Assembly: GCA_002307315.1 (NCBI GenBank)
Contig: DBTZ01000010.1
Span: forward strand, 1 to 7,840
Origin: Alphaproteobacteria bacterium UBA1303
Lineage (GTDB): Bacteria > Pseudomonadota > Alphaproteobacteria > Micropepsales > Micropepsaceae
Direction: 5' to 3'
DNA: 7,840 nucleotides
The notes under the pieces were generated by a model. That model searched no databases. It was not told the DNA's origin and was given only the letters and a program-made list of their open reading frames with translations. Both the position numbers and the translations under genes were made by a program. Shown piece after piece: positions 6,918-7,840 of this stretch (position 1 is its first letter; every line of letters starts with the position of its first letter).

Positions 6918-7840
6918 GCTTCGTCCGGCGCCTCTTGGTTCTCTTCGGCCGGGGCTTCCTCGGCCGCTTCGCCTTCCGCTTCGGCCGTCTCCTCGGCCGC
7001 TTCGCCTTCCGCTTCGGCCGTCTCCTCGATCTCTTCGATCCAGCCGGCTTTGACGCGGGCGCGCATGATGACGGCGTTGGCGTCGGCGGGCGTCAGCTCG
7101 AAACTTTCGAGAATGCCGGGAACCTTGGTCCGTTCCTTTTCTCCGGTCGTCTTGTTCTTGACGGTTTCGTAGTAACCCAAGAGATCGTCGGTGGCGCAGC
7201 CGGCCAGATCTTCCAGCGTCTTGACCTCGGCCTCGCCGAGCGCCACCGCCATGCCCAGGTTGACGCCTTCGACTTCCAGCACGGCGTCTTCGACGCCGAG
7301 TTCTTTGCGCTTGTCGTCGAGTTCCTTGTTGCGCGCCTCAATGTATTCCAACGCGCGCTGCTGCAGCTCTTGGGCGGTGTCCTCGTCGAAACCTTCCACC
7401 GCGGCCAGTTCGTTCAGCGGTACATAAGCAATGTCTTCGATCTCGGCGAACCCTTCGGAGGCCAACAATTGTGCCATGGTTTCGTCGACGTCGAGCGCCT
7501 CGACGAACAGATTGGTGCGTTCGAGGAATTCCTTCTGGCGGCGTTCCGATTCCTCGGCTTCGGTCATGATGTCGATCTGCCAGCCGGTAAGCTGCGAGGC
7601 GAGGCGGACGTTCTGGCCGCGCCGGCCGATGGCGAGCGACAACTGATCGTCGGGCACCACGACCTCGACGCGATTGGTGTCTTCGTCGATCACCACCTTG
7701 GTGACCTCCGCCGGGGCCAGGGCGTTGACGATGAAGGTCGCCGGATCGTTCGACCAGGGAATGATGTCGATGCGCTCGCCTTGGAGCTCCTGCACCACCG
7801 CCTGCACGCGCACGCCGCGCATACCGACGCAGGCGCCGAC
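6914..7840 (-). CDS. nusA: Transcription termination/antitermination protein NusA, 5' end cut by window
   Basis: NusA binds RNA polymerase and nascent RNA, modulating pausing, termination and rRNA antitermination. The frame is open to the right edge, so the true start, NTD and S1 domain lie outside; 308 residues plus the stop are visible, and the first in-window ATG (7822) is internal. Counting from the edge: KH1 begins with VGACVGMRG (GxxG at 6-9), KH2 carries AIGRRGQN (GxxG at 72-75), then two helix-hairpin-helix acidic repeats at about 112-168 and 182-268. The second has an insertion, YYETVKNKTTGEKERTKV, of the sort I associate with alphaproteobacterial NusA. The tail from about 268 is Glu/Ala-rich and contains a perfect 33-bp tandem duplication. 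The stop TGA overlaps the ylxR GTG start. Confidence 0.98.
   Translation of the reverse strand, partial: VGACVGMRGVRVQAVVQELQGERIDIIPWSNDPATFIVNALAPAEVTKVVIDEDTNRVEVVVPDDQLSLAIGRRGQNVRLASQLTGWQIDIMTEAEESERRQKEFLERTNLFVEALDVDETMAQLLASEGFAEIEDIAYVPLNELAAVEGFDEDTAQELQQRALEYIEARNKELDDKRKELGVEDAVLEVEGVNLGMAVALGEAEVKTLEDLAGCATDDLLGYYETVKNKTTGEKERTKVPGILESFELTPADANAVIMRARVKAGWIEEIEETAEAEGEAAEETAEAEGEAAEEAPAEENQEAPDEA
6958..7028 (-). repeat. 33-bp tandem repeat in the nusA acidic tail
   Basis: Two identical 33-base units (6961-6993 and 6994-7026) plus a few flanking matching bases encode the 11-residue unit TAEAEGEAAEE twice in frame near the NusA C-terminus. Because the unit is a multiple of three and both copies match at every base, the duplication is probably recent, and copy number could vary among strains by slippage without breaking the frame. 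An effect on NusA function is not evident from the sequence. Confidence 0.9.

Noticed and set aside
3792..7172. An 1126-codon open frame on the plus strand opposite infB, ylxR and part of nusA.
   Set aside because: It is a shadow of GC-rich coding on the other strand: composition is dominated by His, Gly, Arg, Asp, Leu and Phe without any recognisable domain, and all opposing genes carry intact, conserved motifs.

Overview
The window is a single, entirely minus-strand ribosome-biogenesis and RNA-metabolism operon, read from the right edge to the left edge: nusA (5' end outside the window), ylxR (DUF448 fused to an L7Ae-like domain), infB, rbfA, truB, rpsO and pnp (3' end outside the window). 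This is the classic nusA-infB gene cluster of Proteobacteria. The high GC content, the YlxR-L7Ae fusion between nusA and infB, the style of the IF2 N-terminus (SFSHGRTKAVVVEKK block) and the insertion in the last NusA repeat all point to an alphaproteobacterium, perhaps Rhodospirillales-like. The taxonomic placement is inference from family features only.

Layout from transcription start side to end: 7840-6914 nusA C-terminal part with KH1/KH2, two helix-hairpin-helix acidic repeats and an acidic tail that carries a 33-bp tandem repeat; 6917-6252 ylxR, starting at a GTG that overlaps the nusA stop; 6239-3636 infB; a 57-base gap holding a perfect 12-bp palindrome; 3578-3159 rbfA, overlapping truB by 11 bases; 3169-2228 truB; a 14-base gap; 2213-1944 rpsO; a 235-base intergenic region with three stem-loops; 1708 to the left edge pnp, cut exactly where the KH domain begins.

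The genes act together in transcription elongation control (NusA), 30S assembly (RbfA, S15), tRNA pseudouridine-55 formation (TruB), translation initiation (IF2) and RNA turnover (PNPase). Spacing is tight (overlaps or 12-14 base gaps) except at two points, infB-rbfA and rpsO-pnp, and both of those hold palindromes. No intrinsic terminator with a U-tract and no convincing promoter was seen within the window, so I read it as one transcription unit with post-transcriptional adjustment at the hairpins.

I do not see a previously undescribed system here; the coding content is a well-known housekeeping operon. The parts worth a second look are the intergenic palindromes (one pair resembling dispersed alphaproteobacterial repeats, and placed where E. 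coli has its RNase III-processed pnp leader hairpin), the repeat-bearing NusA tail, a possible internal IF2 start, and the missing rpsO leader.
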